A stretch of 64,000 nt of DNA from contig JACBWW010000016.1 in the NCBI GenBank assembly GCA_020086605.1, positions 19,945,775-20,009,774 of the forward strand, written 5' to 3'. The DNA is from Lanius collurio (taxonomy: Eukaryota; Chordata; Aves; Passeriformes; Laniidae). The first letter of the stretch is position 1; every line of letters starts with the position of its first letter. The notes below the pieces were generated by a model that saw nothing but the letters and a program-made list of their open reading frames with translations, had not been told where the DNA came from and did no database searches. The position numbers and the translations under genes are program-made. Positions 1 through 13,000 of this stretch are shown one piece after another.

Positions 1-2056
1 TTATACAAACAGATTAATAAAACTAAACTTGGGTGCAGAATCAGCATCCAGTCTCCACTCCCAGCTCTTTTGTTCATAAAGACCAATGGCTGCAATGAAC
101 ATCCACTGTCAAGGGCTGGATGGCTCATCCCAGGCAAGCACCCCGCTGCCAGCCTAAGGACTGATTGGCACTCTCCCTCCCAAGGACCTTAAAGGAATCC
201 TGTATTCTGGCAGTCAAACAGCTTTGAGAGTGAGCAGCACATGCTTCTAAAGTAGCTGTGCTGGGGTGGTGTTGAAGCAGACTGTAGAATGTCCAAGCCA
301 GGGACTTGTTTCTCCTCAGGACCTCACAACACTGGAAACACCGAAGTGTGAATTACCATCACTGGAAACTCCTCCTCGGGAGGAGGTCACCAGCACTGTT
401 GCCAAATAAAAATGTATCCTCTGCTTTGTCAAACGGTGGAAGGTCTTGGTGCTCACCTCGGTGCACAGCCTGAGTGCTGAGAGCCCTCAGGAGCAGGACA
501 GCAGGAGGGGAAGTCTCTGCCCCAGGGAGGAAAGGCACACGTAAGGACATCTCCATCTTTAGCATTTCTGACTAACTGCTCCAAGCAGGTTCTGGTTCTG
601 CCTGGTAGTGACTTTCACATGTAGAGACACCCACTTAGATCTTTTGTGCTTGCTGTGGAACCTGTTTAAGGCTCTGAAATCTTCTCTTGCACTGTTAAGG
701 GAGCCTGGACACGAGACCTGGATAATGAAGTGCTTCAGTCTTGAGAGTCTGGGATATTGTGGTTTGATTTTTTCCCCACACATGGAAGAGTGAAATCATA
801 TAACTTTTTAGTAGAAATATTGCTGCAATTGAAAATTTATTTTAAGTTTCTAATGTCACCGAGTAGTTACAGTTTATGAAAGCCAAAGTCCTCTTCTGCT
901 ACATTAAAAAGAATAGACAAACCCCCCAACACAGCTCCATTAGAAACAACCTCAGCACTCCCATGGAGCTGAAGGGTGCATATGCAGAGAGTACAGAGCA
1001 AACACTCATGTTCTGCATGGTCTCTAATAATGATTTCAAACACCACTGTCTACAGGCAGAAAGTTTCTCCCAAAGCCAGAGCGTGCCCCACCTTCACCCC
1101 ATGAGTAACAGAAGTCGACGCATAGCATGGGATTCCTTTCAGCAACAGTAATTCCTTAAGACTTAAAACTAATGCACTAATCACCTTAATGGTAATCCAT
1201 TAATGTGAAGAACCTGAAGATCAAAAGGCAGAATCAGGGGTGTGCTCTGTAGCAACGGTGTTACAGTTTTAGGGTAATACTGAATTACAAAATTCGACTG
1301 TCTAGAGGATTATCCATGCCAGCAGAGCATGTGAAGTGAATACCAGGAGAGCAAAAATTGATGGCATAGAATATTAATATTTCTACACAGGGATTGGTTT
1401 GTGTTGATGATGTGATTCAGAAAGGTGACTCGACATGGCTGCTTCTTGAAATCAGGCCCAAAGTATTTAAGGACCAAACTTGTTAACGTTTTATTTAAAG
1501 AGCGATACACTTGTTTATGTTGTGGCAGAACGATCCCTGCACTCTGATCTCAAAATCTTTATATCAGAGGGCAGTAATGCCACCACTTTGAACACTTCCA
1601 GTTAATTATCACTAGAACATTTTGGTAATGACAGTGTCTTTTGCAATATGAACAAAATGAGGGAAAAAATAATAAAAGAGTTTAGGGAAAAAAAAAAAGG
1701 CCAAACAACCCTGGGAGCACTGACTTCAACAAGTTCAACAAATATTCAAGCCACATTTAATAACTTTATAAAACTAGTATCAAAGTAAAGAATATATAGT
1801 CAAAATACAGAAATCAAGTTGAGTGAGAGAAAACAGCCTGATGAGATCAAACAGAAGTTAAACAGAACAGATTAATATAAACAAGTTAGCTGAAAGGTCA
1901 CTTTGCTTCGTGTAGCACTATTTCAGCATTTTCTTTCCTCAATGGGCAGCTTAGAAGGAAAAAAAAAGATATGCATCACTTTAAAATCCTGCTGTATGTT
2001 TAACTGTGATTGTAGAAACAGCATCACCCCAATTTGCAACCCATGTTAAATTCTTA
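1..2056. other. FAF1 downstream flank, no gene seen
   Basis: I see no conserved coding exon on either strand. The 300-700 stretch is somewhat richer in GC and carries a 68-codon minus frame (359-565) without recognisable similarity. In vertebrates the next gene past the FAF1 3' end is DMRTA2, expected further left. Poly-A at 1690-1699. Confidence 0.5.
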
Positions 2057-2074
2057 TTTAATAAATGCAGTGGA

Positions 2075-2091
2075 TTTTTTTTTTTTTTTTT
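2075..2091. repeat. Poly-T tract
   Basis: Seventeen consecutive T on the plus strand. No flanking target-site duplication or retroposon body was recognised. Confidence 0.85.
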
Positions 2092-2171
2092 GGTAAGAAA
2101 ATGAAAGTTCAGAATGAAGCGTCTGCATTCAGCTTTCCATTACACATACCATTCCATTGGCTAGGAATTCT

Positions 2172-2177
2172 TTTATT
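2172..2177 (-). other. Candidate canonical poly(A) signal AATAAA for FAF1
   Basis: The first canonical AATAAA on the minus strand downstream of the FAF1 stop, about 1.75 kb away. Weaker ATTAAA candidates occur nearer (2847-2852, 2383-2388). Shown only by the hexamer; there is no direct evidence of cleavage. Confidence 0.3.
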
Positions 2178-2618
2178 TGTGAACTGCAAATTATTAGGAT
2201 TTGCTTACACTTCCAAACCTTTTGTTTGTCATAGATACTTCACTTCTAAAAGTGTCTGGTGTAGCACTCACTAATTACAGAATTATAAAAGGTAGAATAA
2301 GGCTTTGCCCACTCAGAAATTCGCATTTTTGGTAAAGGTAACAATATATCAGCATCACTAACATCCTAATAATAGGCATACATTTAATTTTATATCACCA
2401 TCCTTCCAAAGAAAAAAAGAAAGACTAAAAGATGTGTGCAACTGGTTTTAGCTTAGTATAAAATTTTCAAATCAGAACTCATTCAGCTATGATAAACACT
2501 ATGAATTACGTATAAACATAGATGGAAAACAATGTGCCAGGCTTTCAACAACAAAAAAACTTGATTAGCAGATGATGATCCTGTAGTGCTATTGTGCACT
2601 ATCCTGAAAGCTCAGAGA

Positions 2619-2680
2619 GAAAATAAAAAAAAAAGAAAAAAGAAAAAAAAGAGGAAAAATTAAAAAAAAAAAAAAAAAAA
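2619..2680. repeat. A-rich low-complexity tract
   Basis: A run of about 60 bases that is nearly all A with scattered G and T, ending in 18 uninterrupted A (2663-2680). It may be a simple-sequence expansion or a degenerate retroposon tail; no recognisable retroposon body lies on its left. Confidence 0.8.
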
Positions 2681-2846
2681 GCCCCCAAACAAACCATTTT
2701 TGATGCAGGTTTGGCATCAACTGCACGTTATGGTTTTAGCCTCAGTATGCTCATTCTGTGGTTGAGAAATTTAAAGTACCAGATTTTTCCACATCAGATA
2801 GCAGGTAGCTGGGTGCATACATTTCAGACAAGAGAACTAGGATTTC

Positions 2847-3923
2847 TTTAATTTGAGATGGGATCAATAATGTATAGTTAAAATGTCCAAAGTGTGCAAC
2901 AATAAGGCAGATTTCATATTACACCACCCCTTAAAATACCCATTGTTTGATGAACCAAACATGGTGTTTTAAACCAGCAGAGTAATAGGAGACAAGCAAG
3001 TGCCAGAATGAAGAAAAACTGCTAAAATGGGAACTGCCCTTCCTTTCACAAGGACAAATAAAGAACTTTTGTATCTGGTTTTGAAAGGTTTTTAACAGCT
3101 GATATTCAATATCAGCTGATTCCTGAAGTGTTGGCAAGATACCAGGTTTCTGGTACTGGCCACGTCTAATGTTATTTAAATATTCACATCATGCAGTAAG
3201 CAGTTTCACACTGCAATGTAATGGAAAATACTTCCTAAACTGAATTGGAACTGAGACCCAAAGCAGAACCAGTAAATAAATATCTCGCATATATGTCAAA
3301 CTATATTCTCCAAACAAAACCTTACATCTTATCAAAGAAGTCAGAAAGTACTAACAAAAATTATATGCTTTCTACTATAATACTGTTAATTTTCCATAGC
3401 TGAGAATGTCCCATTGATTTTTTCTGCCTTTTTAAATTAGTTGACGAAGTAGAAATTCAAACACAGAAATAAAATGCATATATATGAGAGCACTGGCTCA
3501 GTGAGATATCAAATATACAGCATTCTAGTGTCAAAAGTACAGGCAGAAATGTCCAAGATTTCTTGGTGAAAAAGGGGCATTTGAGGAGTAAAAATTCTAC
3601 TTAACAATCACTCACATTTTAACAGTGCATTAATTATAACAAAAGCTGGATGATAAGTGAGCAACAGAATCATAATGCTCAGTGTTCATAGCAGAACTTT
3701 ATCCTCTGCTCATTTAAATGAGGTTGGAAACATATACTCATGTATGTGGAACTTTAAGTAGCTATGTTTGTTTTTTTCAATTTCTCAGGATTCTTGCAAG
3801 AGGCAAACTTGTGACATGGAATTGAGCTGGATTTCAGTACAAGGTGGTGCTCAGAGAAGTCTTCCTCTCGATGCTGTGCCTCTGCCTTATCAAAGGAGGA
3901 GTAGTCCTACAATCTTGTTTGAT
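2847..3923 (-). other. FAF1: FAF1 3' UTR, minimum candidate extent
   Basis: Starts at the base after the TAG stop. Reading down the minus strand, no AATAAA or ATTAAA occurs for just over 1 kb; the first is ATTAAA at 2847-2852. Further candidates are ATTAAA at 2383-2388, AATAAA at 2172-2177 and ATTAAA at 2057-2062. Which is used cannot be told from sequence alone, and a variant signal nearer the stop is possible. The stretch is AT-rich and holds a perfect 23-bp palindrome at 3096-3118. Confidence 0.4.
3096..3118. repeat. Perfect 23-bp palindrome (11-bp arms, 1-nt centre)
   Basis: CAGCTGATATT, a single C, then AATATCAGCTG, its exact reverse complement. It lies in the region expected to be FAF1 3' UTR or its immediate downstream flank. 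Both ends carry CAGCTG E-box cores. Confidence 0.9.
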
Positions 3924-4007
3924 CTATTCTTTTGCCTCTAGGAAAAGGGTTTCTTGAGGATACAGTTTTACCTCCAGTAATGATTTATTTGGATCCAGCT
4001 GGGTTAC
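3924..4007 (-). CDS. FAF1: FAF1 terminal coding exon: end of UBX and stop (fragment 376-402)
   Basis: Eighty-four nt including the TAG stop at 3924-3926. The acceptor is GTATTTACAG. The 27 residues begin VTQLDPNKSLLEVKLYPQET and end LFLEAKE, the invariant FAF1 C-terminus; LFLEAKE is the last UBX strand. Tyr stands where human FAF1 has Phe (KLFPQET). The exon continues into the 3' UTR, whose end is not fixed by the sequence. Confidence 0.97.
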   Translation of the reverse strand, partial: VTQLDPNKSLLEVKLYPQETLFLEAKE

Positions 4008-7000
4008 CTGTAAATACATGAACACAAAGATATGTGTAAGTAGACTTTTGAATTGTTTATCTTCACGGTGCAGACTTTATCAGGGAAAATTTCTGAGTCC
4101 CTCCATCAGTGATAAATGAAGTAGTGAGTATTATTTTCCAGGATGTAGATTAAGAAATATATATTGTGTTTTCTGTTGTTGTTATTGTAAGTATTATTTT
4201 GTAGTAACAATGAACAGAATAAGGAAAAACCAGAATCCCTGACATTAATTCCAGGAAGGTCTGGTTCTCAACCATAAACTAATGCATGAGTTTGTTTTTG
4301 TCAAAGTTAAGAACTTTTGGAAGGATTACTAAAACATGTGAGCTAAGATGAAAAATAAAACTGTACTCCTAGATAATTATCCCAAAATTTCAGTCAAACT
4401 GCTGGTGCAAGCAGCATAGCCATCCCAACAGATCTCTCCATTGAAAAGGGAAACTCTATTTTCCCACTCCCTTTCTTGCTCCCAAGTCACGTGGTGGAAC
4501 ACCCAGCTTTCACTCACTTCAATGCTTTCCAGACACCTCAATGATCCCAGGCTGGGAGAAAACTGTTTAGTTTTCTATACATTTACTTATACAGACAAAT
4601 TAATGACAACAAGTGTCCCAGTGTCATTCAGATGTTTACAGGCCAATGCCATGACATCCCTCAGAATACTGCAACGCTTCGTGTAGAAAGATGAACCATT
4701 TCTGAAATATTTCACTTCCATGTTTAAACTTATTTTCCCTGGTAATTCTGTTTTTGTTTATTGTGCTGTGTGAGCACATCAGTTATCAGAAGTCTGCTTG
4801 TGAATAATAGCTTGCCAGTCTTATGCCATAGGTATAAATGCAAATGCACGCCAATAAACATTTTTTCCAAAGTTAAATTTGTTTCATCTATGCACACGGC
4901 ATGCCACTGCTTTCTAAAAATGTTTCTTGAAAACATTAAGGATCCAGCACACAAAATGCTACGAATTAATAAGGAATGTTCATGTAATTTTCTTAAAAGC
5001 CTAATTTACTAATCCTGTTACCTATTAACAAAAACAGCATTGCTTCTCATTCTCTCCCTCCAACTAAATCAGGCAAACTTGAAATATATTTGCATTTCTA
5101 TTGTCTTATTGAATAATAAGGGGAAAATTATTATTTAAACAAACTTTCAAGGCTTATCACTTCCTAAGATCATCAAAACCAGTGTAATTTCCTCTGACTG
5201 CAGCAGAATTTTCTTCAAAATGACATAATTAAAAAATCCAAACCAAACCCAAAAACCAAACAGATGCATTATTTTTCTTCCAAAAGAAGAACATATTTTC
5301 TTAAACTCCACATTCCATGGTGAGCTACTGCTAAATGTCTGAAGAGAAAAATAATTTACAAAAACCAGACTCAATTTTGGATTCCTATTATCTACAGTCC
5401 AATTATGCATTCCTGCACAGATGCTGCTTGAATTATTGAAAGGTTATTATCTCTGAAAGCAAACCTGTTATGTAAAAAACAGCCAAAGTAGTGCATTTAA
5501 GTTTGTGATTACAGAAGTATGCTAATTAAGTATCTTGTTGCATTTTTTAATGTTTTGGTATTCTGCTACAGTCTGTTACTGAACAGGGAGTGAGGTAAAG
5601 AGGGGTCTGTGCAATTCACAGCATCTGAGGTACTGGGCACCTGAGAGAAGCAATTTTCCTTCTTTTCAGTACAAGTCTGTATTAATTTAGACATCTTTAT
5701 TTTCAAATCTTGCAACCATTTTGTCGGGGTTTTTTTGTGTGCCTTTTTTTTTTTTTTTTTCAAGAAAAGGCAGGAAAGTCACAACAAGTCTCTTTCACAC
5801 TTAGAAAAATAAATAAATTCTCAGAAGTATGCCTAGGCACCGAACACAACCTTCCAGGCTGTAATCATATGGAAACCTATTATTCACTTGAGTGTAATTC
5901 AAGATACATGTCCTAGTCTAAGGTTTGCAAACTTCAAGGGCCTTAAATAACAACACATGATGCTCATTCCTCAGTGGAAGGGTCCTGGAGCCTTGTGCAA
6001 TACCTGCAGCACAAGAACTGTGCAGCTTTTCACCATAATTTCAGTGTGCTGCTTAATTCACTGAGGGACAGCAGAGTTTGCAAATGTTTACACCATTACC
6101 CAATTAACTAACAATATGGCTCCTACATCTGTCAACAAACAAAGCTGTTGTTGCTTTGTTTTAGCTCCTTGGCATTTTCTGTTCATATGGGTCGCCATTG
6201 TACTTAATTATCACACCACAACCCTTCTGCAGCTTCTACTTTGTTATTTGTGGCTTGTAAATATGTTGTTTACTACAAAGAATAGAAGCCTTATTAGTGA
6301 ACACATCTCCTAACAAAAGAAATGGTTTCTCTTGTAAATAAATGAAATATAAGACCTAAGATGCATTCTAACTTACATTACTTTAAAACAGAATTAGAAA
6401 CTAAAGAATGATCTATAGCAGAGATCAAAGGAAAGAGCTGTAGCCTGCAAAGATGTCTAAGATGTCTAGTGCTCTACTGAATCTCATTCACTTACATTTA
6501 TGTGCATTATTTCATAATGAAGAGTATAAAATGCCTTTAAATGCCTATCTGTGTGCCTTATTTCATTACCATTAGCATAAATTCTGGAGTCCACTTCAGG
6601 GCTGACACCCCTTGGCTCTGATGCTGTTGCATGATGCTCTTTCCAAAGCAGTCCTGCACATCACTGTCCCAAACCCCTACACCTTTATTATTTGAAGATT
6701 TATTCTGTGTTGTTAGCACGTACACAGAAAATCATTGAAGTACTTCTATATGTTGAATCTGATTTCATCTGTTCCACCTATGTGGTGGAATGAACCCTTT
6801 ATTAAGGTAGCAAAATTCACCTTCAGCATTAGTTAAAAGCCTTAACAAATGCTAAAGGCACATTTTTATCTCTATCTTCAAGTCCTGCAACAACTTTCTA
6901 CCAGTCATAAGCACACACTCTGAGTCACCCCACACATCACACTGTGATACCAGCTGAATGTATTTCTCAAATCTTCTGTGGGTTTGCTAATGCCAAATAC

Positions 7001-10000
7001 TTTATATGACAATGAAACATGAACTAAAACCCCTTAAAAAGAGACTGTAAGGCATTCCAAACTTATCCAGTGAGGCCAGTGGCTGAGGAGGGACTCAACA
7101 TCCAGAAGCTGAGAGTGTAACACAAGTGACAGCAAAATTACTGACATTTAAGCTCACAGAACCCTGTAAAATAACATGCAGGTGCACTCAGGGCTGCCCC
7201 AAAGCCCTGAACACAGAGAGTGCCCCAGGAGATTTTATCTTCAGGCCAGGGGCTTTCTGTGCAACCTTCAACACTCCCCACCCTTCAGGGAAGACTCCTT
7301 TGAGCAACAGGATCAGAGGTGCTACAGGACTTTATTTCTGCCAGTCCTAGATCTTGCCATTGAGCTGCCTTCACTGAAATAGGTTTAAGCTGATAAATAA
7401 TACTTTTCTTCCAACTATGAATTCAGTTTTATGGGACCTTAGGTTTTGGTGCACTGCAGCTACTGCTTCATTAGGAAGTTTGTTACACATCAATGTCAGT
7501 TTGGTTCCAGAGAGGTTATCACTTAAATAAGTGTTTAAGTGAATTCTGTGGTGATTATTCCAACTAAGCACTAGTTGAAGTACTTCTGTTCCACTTAGAA
7601 GTTCAAATTATTTAAGACTCTGCAAGGCACAAGGCAGTAACATTAACTCTTACACTCCTGTAAGAATGTAGTAGCTGCTTACACTTTATACTGAATAAAT
7701 TCATTGGTTTTTAGATAAACCAAAAATGAAAACTAATACAAGTTTAAAGAACATTTTAGTACATTTTTATAGCAAAGTCTTTTTCCTTCTAGAAAAACTT
7801 TTGAGTTATTTGTGTCTTCACCTTTGCTGACCTATCTGTTCTATTACACTCTCACATCCTGAGCAGCTGTACTTTTACCACTTACAAGGTGTGGTTCCTT
7901 ACCCTCCCTAACTCTGCAGGGAAAAGATAAATACAAAAAAAAAATGGCTTAATGCCCAGGAAGGTAATTTAAAAATAAAGAATCAAATACACAATTATCA
8001 TGACACTTACACAAGCAGTAAATATCACACCCTTCACCTTTCTCTCCACCCTAGGACAAGGATCTGATTCCCGAGCAGCACAGCCTCTATACCACTTACA
8101 CACGCATGAATACATTTAATGAATCTAACGGACAAAGAGTTCTTTTACTCTCTTTCCTAATCCTCCTAAAGTATAAATGCAATAGAAATTACTTAAAGGC
8201 ACACCTGGTAAAGTACCAGATCTGTTTAAAAAACTATATTTTCAGAGTGACACACAAACAAATACAGTGAATCCTTTCTACCCATTGAAATATCTATGGG
8301 TTACACAGATAATATGCTCAACTTGAGCAACAAACAAAAGTAGGGTTACTTTATAGAAATATATGCAATTAGATCGGGCTTAGTTGAATAAACTTGGAGA
8401 TAATTTACATCTGAATTGAAGAAAGCCGTCACAAACAAGGAAAAATATGTCATAGTAAAAGACTTGTAGCCTCGATCCAAATACAAAGCTTTAATCCAAT
8501 ACATCACACCCTTGTCTTACTTCTCTGAAGAGGTTTTCTCAAAACATATTTTAGATTAAGCATATTTAAAAATACATTTACTAAGAAAAGTAGCAGCTGT
8601 TGATAAAATAGAAAATTGTGATGCTGTATCCTCTATTTTGAGCATGCCTCCCATTTTTCCCTTGGAAAGTCGTGCAGTGCTCTGAGATGCCAGAACCTTC
8701 ACACAGATTAAGTTTTCATTGCCTTAACATAATTTACATTAAAAAAAAAAATTGCTGCATAGATTTTAATCAGTGAAGGCTTACTGATCTCTCTTGCCCT
8801 ACTTGACAGGAAATTAAGACAGCAACTGTGTTCTCCCATATTTTCTAAAACACTGAATGCAAGGACAAGGTGGTGCAAATAACAAGGATAAGCCCAAACC
8901 CAGGGTTGCTGTATTTGTATAGTGGCACTTGGACTATCTGGTGCTTTTTAAAAGTTCTAAATGAAAATCTGATTTTTCAGCTGGAATAAATACCTCATAT
9001 TAGCAAAACAAAGCTTAAAAACCCCACAAAACTGAATATTTTTTTTTTTTGTCAAAACTAAAAAAAGCCCCAACGTTAATTATGTTTTTAAAAATACCAG
9101 ACTTTTACCCAAATCATATGGCTTTTTAACAGTGAGTAATACAAGAAATACGTAACTGCAGTTTATCTACTTTCCAACAAAAGGCCTTAGGAAGGGCTGC
9201 ATACATCTGGGTAGCTCTGAGGCAGTTCTGTGCCTTTTCTTAGCCAAGGATCAGAAATTTTGTTTAGTGATCAGTTCTTGCCAAAAATACAGCCAAAATA
9301 CATCCAGTTACCAACATCACTGAATATTTGTTTTATGTTTCTTTCCAAGAACTAATCTCCCTTAAAAAAATCACTACCAAGGGGCTGCATCTCCCTCTAG
9401 CCTTTCAAACAGCTCCTTTTCAAGGACAAAATAACCAACCTGCTCCTTCATTTTGGCAGAAGTGTAAACACAGAAGTATTTCAATTAAGAAAAGCCTCTT
9501 TGAACAATGTGACTTCTGTTGCTGTGGTGCTGATGGTGCTGAAGTATTACACAAGTTGCCTTGAGAGCAAGAAGATGGAGTTGGAGTCAGTGAGAGGCGT
9601 CACCTGCAGGTCCTGACCTGGACAATTTTATGATCCCACAGTGGAAACAACTCTGAGACAGGAGGACTTCAGGCTTTGAGGAAGGTGGTGCAAAGTTCTC
9701 AGATTTTCTGCTCTCCTCCCTTCCCTCTTTCTGGTTTGAAATATTTGATCTATTTGGGAATTCTTTGTGTGGTTTCTTGGAAAAAGAGAAGCCGACAGAG
9801 TACCTTGGACCTTGTGTTTTCCTGACAAAGGACCTGCAGGAAAAGGAGCTCCACTACCTGCTCTCTCACATTATTTACCTTCATTTTTCTTGTTGAGCAG
9901 AGAAAGTTTAAGCACTGGCATTTACAGATGAGAACATCTGTATGTTAAGCATCCTTTCTGCTGTGCCAGGGAGCAAAACAGTCCATTTCTTGTGGGCACT

Positions 10001-13000
10001 GCTGCCTGTGTGCTTATAGTGAACTAACAATTATTCATGGATTTAATTATCTGAAAATGTGCTAGCTTCACAGAAAAAAGATGACATCCCCAGAAATACT
10101 ATAGATTTCACTCAGAAGATTGATGAAGAGCTGAAAGGAAGCAAACAGCCACATCCTCTGGAAGTTTGAAAACATATAAATACATTTATTGCTCCAAATG
10201 AACTGTAAGAACTTTGTTTTGCATACATCCTGTGTATGGGGAATGGATGGGAACACAGTCACTCACAGAAGAACGACCCAGGATTGGATTCATGTGCACT
10301 TAATTATAATTGCATGAAAAAAAAACAATCCAAAAGGATTTTTATCATGAGTTCAAAGGATTAAGATGTTCATATACCACAATGATATCTACAGTATAAC
10401 ATTGTGATTGGTAGATAGGTAAATGGAATAAAGAGAGTGCCTAGGACTGCTTTGGTGATTTAGTCTGATGCATTACTTATGCAATTACCAAAACAGCAGG
10501 AGATCATTAAATTTTCTGGTAACCAGACACAGCAGTCTTAGTATCATACATACAAAGGCTCTCTATTGGTATTTTATCATTTCATTTTCTTCCTACAAGG
10601 GTCAAAAAAAAGTCCACAAAATGGATATTAAGCATGAATTCTGAAGAAAAAGTACAAAATATCTTAGGCCCAGTTTATGCTGGATAATGTCAAATGCAAG
10701 AGCAAAGCTCTACAGCTTAACTAAGGCATCTTCCTGAGAACAATAACGCGCCTCCCCTGCAATAAATGTTTTGTAAAATGGGGCAGTGCTGAATAAAAGA
10801 GCACTTTGGGTGCAAGGGATGTGCACTGAAGGGCTGTTGGGTGGAATATATTAATCCCATGGTTGGCATTAGTCACTGGGCTAACTAATGAGGATGATTC
10901 ACCGGAGAGCTCACGCTCGGCATTGAGCATTCAGCGCTGGGTGAATGCTTGCTTACTCCAGTGAGCCCTGAGTAAAAGAGCTCATCTGAAATGCACACCT
11001 ATTTCCTGAAACTGGTTAAACATTCCTTGTATTCAAATAGAGTTGCTGTGAGAGATCAGAAACTATACTGATCTACAGAATGCAATTCTACTTTTCTTAC
11101 ATCTGTGAGGTGAGATCTCCTTTCAGGGACTCGATACACGAAGGGCTTTAATCTTTCTCTTTGGATCAGTTACTTATGTAAAGACACTGGGTCTGAAAGA
11201 AACACATCAAGTCTGTCTTTCTTGGAAGAACATTGTGAAAAATCTTTCTGTAATATTTACAGAATTTTTTACTACCTATATGGAAATTATATTTCCACAC
11301 AAGTAAACATCACATTTCAAGTACCAAAATATACTCAATGTTCTCTCAAGAGCTGTCACTGACTTCACCAGAGCAAGAACGTTATCAACTCCCTTTAGAA
11401 GGTGCTTACCAAAAGACTATGATACTGTTTTTTGTGAGCAACAAACTTGTTAAAAGCAGGAAAATCTGGGAGTGACAAATGCTTCAGCATCCCTTTTTCT
11501 TGCACTTGAGGTTAATCATTCCAATCCCTCCACTGTTACAAGTCATCAGGAAGAACAGTCAGAAACCAGGTTTCAAAAAGAGGCATGGGAATATGTCAGT
11601 CTGGAATGGCCAATTTGCTTAGGCAACTTCTCCGTGTCTTACCTAAATCAAACCTAACTGCTTGAATAAATAAAATAATAACATATCTTGAAAGGAGAGG
11701 AAAGACAAGGGCAGGTAGTATTGACTTAAGGAAAGCTGTAAATGATAGGAGGAGGGACATCTACCTTTGTAGGTAGCTGTGGCCTTGTGTAAACTAGATC
11801 AGAGTAAACACATGACACCACTGACCTGAAAAATTTAAATTATGTGAATTAAAAGAGATGACTACTACTTTGTGTAGTAGGAAAGATGAGTATCAGTAAC
11901 TGAAATGACTGGAAAAAATTACAGGTATCACATGTAATTCTCAAAATTTTTTTAACATATCGGAAAAACATTTCATTCATCTGAAATCCTCCTCTGCTAT
12001 AAAATAGATATTCAAGCTACTTTCTTGATTTACATAAAATTACTAAAAGTACTTTAGGGTATAGTGATGACACTGAAAAATCCTTTATCACAATAACATC
12101 CTTCTTCCATTTTTCTATCAAGATTAGGATTGGAGGAAGAATATTAAGAGCCAAAGATGGTCCAGGACATTTAACTCTTTCATGAACTATTTAGAGAGTT
12201 TAAACATGACCTAAGGAGTTTAAAACTAAGTTATCTGAAGGAAGTATCTTGCATGGGGTGAAATTCAGAAAAATCCTTACAAAGAACACCTGCCAGAACT
12301 CATAGACAAAATTGTCAAACTACCTGGCATAGCAATACAGGGATCATGATGTAAAATTACCTTTCTGAGAACATCAGAGGATAATTCCCTGCTCAGAGGT
12401 CTCTGTACCAAGTGCTGTAGCTAAACTTACTACCCTGTAAGTATAGGATATGTAGGATATATTCTTTTCACCACTGTAAGCATCAAGGAGGATTAATCCT
12501 GCCAAAGCACAGGAATGAACAATCACATTTGGGTTTGGAGGAATATCTTATTCTATACTCCCATATAAAACTACAAATCGCCTGACTCTAAATTTACCGA
12601 AATCCTGATCATATCTTATTTAAATTGACATGCAATTTGAGTTAAATTTATTTTCTGCCCTTTCAAGGGAGACAGATTTTTTGTTTCTGTTTATTTAAAC
12701 TGCTGTTGAAATTGGTTAATTAAAAGGATTTAAAAAATCTTAATACTCTAAACAGAGCAAACTGGTTCTGAATTATTAAGCAACATTTTAGATGCATTTA
12801 AATAACCTTAAGTGACTTAACTGCCACCTGATCCTAAGCTGTGGCTCAGAAAAATAAAATGTGAAATACTGTAGAAGTCTTGGCTTACCAAGGCTTCCAG
12901 ATACAGTAAATAAAGAGCTTAAGTCTCTAATACCGTGTCTGCAGAAGGCATCCTCTCAAATACATAACTAATGCTCCACCTCAAGGAGAAACCAGCAGCA

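Noticed and set aside
11862..11880. 7-bp inverted repeat CTACTAC/GTAGTAG
   Set aside because: Too short to stand out in 64 kb.
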